Shown: piece after piece, positions 61,189-64,000 of the stretch
Layout: every line of letters starts with the position of its first letter
Numbering within the stretch: position 1 is the first letter of the stretch
NCBI GenBank assembly: GCA_024711345.1
Contig: JANJTA010000035.1
Location: forward strand, 264,170-328,169
DNA: 64,000 nucleotides
Direction: 5' to 3'
DNA from: Rhodanobacter sp.
GTDB lineage: Bacteria > Pseudomonadota > Gammaproteobacteria > Xanthomonadales > Rhodanobacteraceae
The notes under the pieces: generated by a model
Databases searched by the model: none
What the model was told of the DNA's origin: nothing
The model's input: only the letters and a program-made list of their open reading frames with translations
Translations under genes and position numbers: made by a program

Positions 61189-61602
61189 ATGCGTTCATTC
61201 AAGCCCCTGATCGTGCTGGTCGTCGTCCTCGCGGCGATCCTGTGGAAGCACTACACCGGCGTCCCGGCGCCCGTCGCCGTACCGGCGACGACGGTGGCTG
61301 CCGCCCCGGCCCTGCCCGCAGCGCCCGCCGCGGACGCGCTGCCACGCGAGGCGCGCGACACGCTGGCGCTGATCGCCCGCGGCGGCCCCTTCCCGCATGC
61401 GCAGGACGGCGCCGTGTTCGGCAACTACGAAGGCCTGTTGCCGAAGCGGGCGCGCGGCTATTACCACGAGTACACGGTGGAAACGCCCGGCGCGCGCAAC
61501 CGCGGCGCGCGGCGCATCGTCACCGGCGGCACGCCGCCGGTGGTCTGGTACTACAGCGACGACCACTACCGCAGCTTCCGTCGCCTCGAGATGGCGCAAT
61601 GA
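61189..61602 (+). CDS. barnase-like guanyl-specific ribonuclease, membrane-anchored or secreted
   Basis: 137 residues. N-terminal hydrophobic segment PLIVLVVVLAAILW, then an Ala/Pro linker. The RNase N1/T1 domain runs from about residue 50: LPREARDTLALIARGGPFPHAQDGAVFGNYEGLLP...YYHEYTVETPGARNRGARRIVTGG...YYSDDHYRSF. The catalytic Glu (HEYTVE), Arg (GARRIV) and His (DDHYRSF) are all visible. Followed at once, with ATGA overlap, by its barstar-like inhibitor. Confidence 0.9.
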   Translation: MRSFKPLIVLVVVLAAILWKHYTGVPAPVAVPATTVAAAPALPAAPAADALPREARDTLALIARGGPFPHAQDGAVFGNYEGLLPKRARGYYHEYTVETPGARNRGARRIVTGGTPPVVWYYSDDHYRSFRRLEMAQ

Positions 61603-62036
61603 GCTCGCGCGGTTCCGACCTGGACCTGACCCGGCCCAGCCAGAACGGGGTGTACTTCGTCGGCGCCGACGATCTGGACCGTCTGGCGCGCGCCGCCGCG
61701 CGCGAGGAACTGCACGTATGCCGCAGCGACCTCGCCGGCTGCCGCGACAAGCACGAACTGCTGCGCCGCCTCGCCGTGTCGCTGCAGCTGCCGGCCACGT
61801 TCGGCCACAACTGGGACGCGCTGGCCGACTGCCTGCGCGACCTCGGCTGGCTGCCGGCGTGGGGGCACGTGCTGCTGTTCGAGCACACCGACGAGTTGCG
61901 CCAGTACGCCCCGGCAGACTACGACATCCTGCTCGGCATCCTCGACGATGCCGCCACCTTCGGCGCAGAACACGACCGTCCCTGGTTCGCGCTCCTCGCG
62001 CTGCCCGACGGCGCGTTCGCCACGCCCTTCCCGTAG
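61599..62036 (+). CDS. barstar-like ribonuclease inhibitor
   Basis: 145 residues from the ATG overlapping the ribonuclease stop. The barstar core has KHELLRRLAVSLQLPATFGHNWDALADCLRDLGWLPAWGHVLLFE, with the acidic helix that plugs the nuclease site. Cytoplasmic; protects the cell from any nuclease that is not exported. Confidence 0.92.
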   Translation: MSSRGSDLDLTRPSQNGVYFVGADDLDRLARAAAREELHVCRSDLAGCRDKHELLRRLAVSLQLPATFGHNWDALADCLRDLGWLPAWGHVLLFEHTDELRQYAPADYDILLGILDDAATFGAEHDRPWFALLALPDGAFATPFP

Positions 62037-62063
62037 CAGCACGCCCCACCACTCCGGAACGCC

Positions 62064-62309
62064 ATGCAAACCATCGACTTTGAACTGGACGGCGACTACG
62101 TCGAGCTGAACCTGCTGCTGAAGCTGGTCGGCCTGTGCGACAGCGGCGGCGCCGGCAAGCATCTGGTGGCCAGTGGCGCGGTGCGCGTCGACGGCCACGT
62201 CGAGCTGCGCAAGACCTGCAAGATCCGCGCAGGCCAGGTCGTCCGCACCGGCGACGCTGAAATCCACGTGCTGGCCGATCCCAACCCCCGCGACCAACGC
62301 TCCCGGTAG
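62064..62309 (+). CDS. S4-domain RNA-binding protein (YbcJ-like)
   Basis: 81 residues forming essentially one S4 fold: VELNLLLKLVGLCDSGGAGKHLVASGAVRVDGHVELRKTCKIRAGQVV. Small RNA-binding protein; YbcJ-type members are linked to ribosomal RNA. Its TAG stop lies at the edge of the REP repeat that follows. Confidence 0.88.
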   Translation: MQTIDFELDGDYVELNLLLKLVGLCDSGGAGKHLVASGAVRVDGHVELRKTCKIRAGQVVRTGDAEIHVLADPNPRDQRSR

Positions 62310-62384
62310 GAGCCCGCTCGCGGGCGATGCCCTGCCTTCGCGAATCCCGACCGCAAGAGCATCGCCCGCCAGCGGGCTCCTGCC
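62306..62384. repeat. REP-type inverted pair (REPIN-like)
   Basis: GTAGGAGCCCGCTCGCGGGCGATGC on the left and GCATCGCCCGCCAGCGGGCTCCTGCC on the right mirror each other across about 28 bp. This is the classic arrangement of REP pairs in Pseudomonas/Xanthomonas-type genomes. The left copy contains the stop codon of the S4 gene. Confidence 0.88.
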
Positions 62385-62393
62385 CGGCGGCGG

Positions 62394-63221
62394 TCAGTCC
62401 GGCAATTGGTCCAGGCGCCGGTCCAGCGCCTCGCCGGGCGGCAGGCGCAGCAGGAACTCTTCTTCCAGCACGCGACGGATCGCGGCCACGCCGCCCAGCC
62501 GGTGCCGCTCGGGCTCCGGGCCCAGCCGGCGCACGGTGTATTCATGATTGAGCAGGCTCATGCGCCGGTCGGCGGTGGTGCGCGCCACGATCAGGTTGTG
62601 CGGGAAGCGCGACGCCGCATGCGTGGATACGTAGTGGTTGGCCACCACGTAGTCGACCATCTGGCTGGGCCGCAGGTCGAAGCGGTACAGCGACAACCAC
62701 TGCCCGTGCACCAGCGACTGCATGCGCCATTCGCCGTCGCGCTCGACCAGCCGGAACGGCTCGTGGCCGGTCGGCTGTGCCACGTCGGCCTGCAGCCGCA
62801 GCGCGCCGGTCAGCACCTGGTTGCCGAAGCCGACGTCGGCCAGCCAGCTTTCGCCGCCCAGCTCGACACGCAGCAGCATGTGGGTCTGCGCGGTGACGGC
62901 ATCCTCCGGGTGCCGCCACAGCACGCGCGCGATCAGCCCGGACACCTCGAAGCCGATCGTGCGCAACACCGCGGCGAACAGCAGGTTCTGCTCGAAGCAG
63001 TAGCCGCCGCGGCCGTCGTGCACCAGCTTGCGTTCCAGCGCCGGCGTGTCCAGCTCGACCGGCAGGCCGAGCAGCGGGTTGAGGTTCTCGAACGGAACCG
63101 CGGCCACGTGCGCCACCGCCAGACCACGCAAGGTGGCCTCGTCGGCAGCAACACCACCATGCCAGCCGACACGCTGCAGATAGGCGTCCAGATCGATGGA
63201 ACCGTGCATCCCGTACCCCAT
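62394..63221 (-). CDS. arylamine N-acetyltransferase
   Basis: 275 residues from MGYGMHGSIDLDAYLQRVGW at 63221; the track's much longer frame is read-through. Catalytic triad: Cys in GRGGYCFEQN (about residue 75), His in TAQTHMLLRV, Asp in WLADVGFGNQ. VPFENLNPLLG is the conserved N-terminal piece. Transfers acetyl groups from acetyl-CoA to arylamines or hydrazines. Confidence 0.93.
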   Translation of the reverse strand: MGYGMHGSIDLDAYLQRVGWHGGVAADEATLRGLAVAHVAAVPFENLNPLLGLPVELDTPALERKLVHDGRGGYCFEQNLLFAAVLRTIGFEVSGLIARVLWRHPEDAVTAQTHMLLRVELGGESWLADVGFGNQVLTGALRLQADVAQPTGHEPFRLVERDGEWRMQSLVHGQWLSLYRFDLRPSQMVDYVVANHYVSTHAASRFPHNLIVARTTADRRMSLLNHEYTVRRLGPEPERHRLGGVAAIRRVLEEEFLLRLPPGEALDRRLDQLPD

Positions 63222-63338
63222 GAAGACCGAGCGCCGGTGATGGTACCCGGCCGACCGACGCGGCAAGGGTAACCGATGGCCCATGCCCGACGAAGAACAG
63301 GTACCGGCCACCCGATGGCCATGCCGGCGAGGCGCAAC

Positions 63339-64000
63339 ATGATCCGTCGCAGCCCACTCCACGTCATCCCGCTGGCCGCCCTGCTGATGCTGGGCGTGAG
63401 CGCGTGCCAGCCGGTGTCCGCCGAAAGCGGCGCGCTCCCGGCGCCGACGGTCGATGCCCCGAAAACCACCGTCCACGGCGAGCAGGTCGCGGTGCTGGCC
63501 GGCGGCTGCTTCTGGGGCATCGAGGCGGTGTTCGAGCACGTCAAGGGCGTGCACCGGGTGATCGCCGGCTACTCCGGCGGCAACGCCGACACCGCGCACT
63601 ACGACGAGGTCAGCGAAGGCGATACCGGGCATGCCGAATCGGTGCAGGTGCATTACGACCCGGCCGAGGTCAGCTACGGCACCTTGCTGCAGGTGTTCTT
63701 CTCGGTCGCGCTCGATCCGACGCAACTCAACCGGCAAGGCCCGGACAGCGGCACGCAGTACCGCTCGGTGATCTTCTACGCCAACCCCGAGCAGCAGCGG
63801 ATCGCCAGCAGCTACATCGCGCAACTGACCGCGGCCAAATCCTTCCCGGCGCCGATCGTGACCCAGGTGGTGCCGCTGCAGGCGTTCTATCCCGCCGAGG
63901 CGTACCACCAGCATTACTTCAGCGAACATCCCGGCAACCCGTACATCGTCATCAACGACGCGCCGAAGGTGGCGCAGCTGAAGCAGCTGTTCCCTGCGCT
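63339..64000 (+). CDS. msrA: peptide methionine sulfoxide reductase MsrA, lipoprotein form (partial at window end)
   Basis: The frame is still open at base 64000, so it is absent from the ORF track. Lipoprotein signal LLMLGVSAC places a lipidated Cys near residue 24, then a short linker. The MsrA domain has [20 protein letters not shown] (catalytic Cys in GCFWG), [21 protein letters not shown] and [25 protein letters not shown] follows near the end. Repairs oxidised methionine, here in the periplasm. An in-frame ATG at 63321 is an alternative start. Confidence 0.93.
   Translation, partial: MIRRSPLHVIPLAALLMLGVSACQPVSAESGALPAPTVDAPKTTVHGEQVAVLAGGCFWGIEAVFEHVKGVHRVIAGYSGGNADTAHYDEVSEGDTGHAESVQVHYDPAEVSYGTLLQVFFSVALDPTQLNRQGPDSGTQYRSVIFYANPEQQRIASSYIAQLTAAKSFPAPIVTQVVPLQAFYPAEAYHQHYFSEHPGNPYIVINDAPKVAQLKQLFPA

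Overview
The window reads as part of a high-GC gammaproteobacterial chromosome of the Xanthomonadales, most likely Rhodanobacteraceae. The evidence is the folC-SPOR-cvpA-purF order, REP-type 'GTAGGAGC...' repeats and overall codon use; the genus is inferred, not proven. It splits at base 25,332. Everything to the left is an integrated mobile island with visibly lower and more uneven GC. Everything to the right is ordinary, very GC-rich chromosome. The junction is a 49-bp 3' piece of a tRNA-Pro(CGG) gene (25284-25332), followed by its rho-independent terminator and flanked on the island side by a tyrosine integrase. The other island end lies left of the window.

Island, left to right. (1) A two-gene CBASS operon: CD-NTase plus a two-helix SLATT membrane effector. 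(2) A 909-residue protein of unknown family. (3) A five-gene restriction-like operon on the minus strand: cytosine-5 methyltransferase, MORC/MutL-like GHKL ATPase, Z1 helicase-like protein, PD-(D/E)XK (DUF4420) nuclease and AIPR protein. A divergent vsr gene guards against methylation-induced mismatches. (4) A protein with an internal duplication, divergent from a compact plus-strand operon of a membrane protein, a small Cys-containing protein, a PPP-type phosphatase, two DEDD exonuclease-like proteins and a HAD-like protein. This operon is cut off inside its next gene. (5) A second tyrosine recombinase with a 41-bp tandem repeat array behind it. (6) An excision/replication module of translationally overlapping genes (AlpA-like protein, small ORF, winged-helix Rep-like protein) carrying two perfect hairpins inside the rep gene. 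(7) A hypothetical protein and the main integrase at the junction.

Chromosome, left to right. A stress cluster (BON-domain protein, Zn alcohol dehydrogenase, phosphoribosyltransferase-hydrolase fusion, erythromycin-esterase-like protein) has two FNR/ANR-type boxes. Next come a DUF455 ferritin-like gene and the conserved folC-SPOR-cvpA-purF block. A copper/heavy-metal P-type ATPase lies behind a MerR regulator with a textbook MerR promoter that appears leaderless. Then follow an AraC regulator, a DUF1501 Tat protein, decayed gene fragments and a small MscS channel. A MocR regulator diverges from an MBL-fold hydrolase and a cupin dioxygenase. An arsenic locus (arsR, ACR3, arsC and divergent arsH) shares an operator-like palindrome. 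After a YdeI-like protein, an ABC exporter, a GFA protein and a large MscS channel come a VOC protein, an esterase, a serine beta-lactamase-like hydrolase, a PAP2 phosphatase, a DUF72 protein and a POT transporter. The window closes with a barnase/barstar pair, an S4 RNA-binding protein, an arylamine N-acetyltransferase and an msrA lipoprotein cut by the window edge.

The island looks like a defence island: at least two recognisable anti-phage systems, plus an uncharacterised nucleic-acid-processing operon that is the best candidate for something new. No CRISPR array or rRNA was seen, and the only tRNA sequence is the truncated tRNA-Pro.
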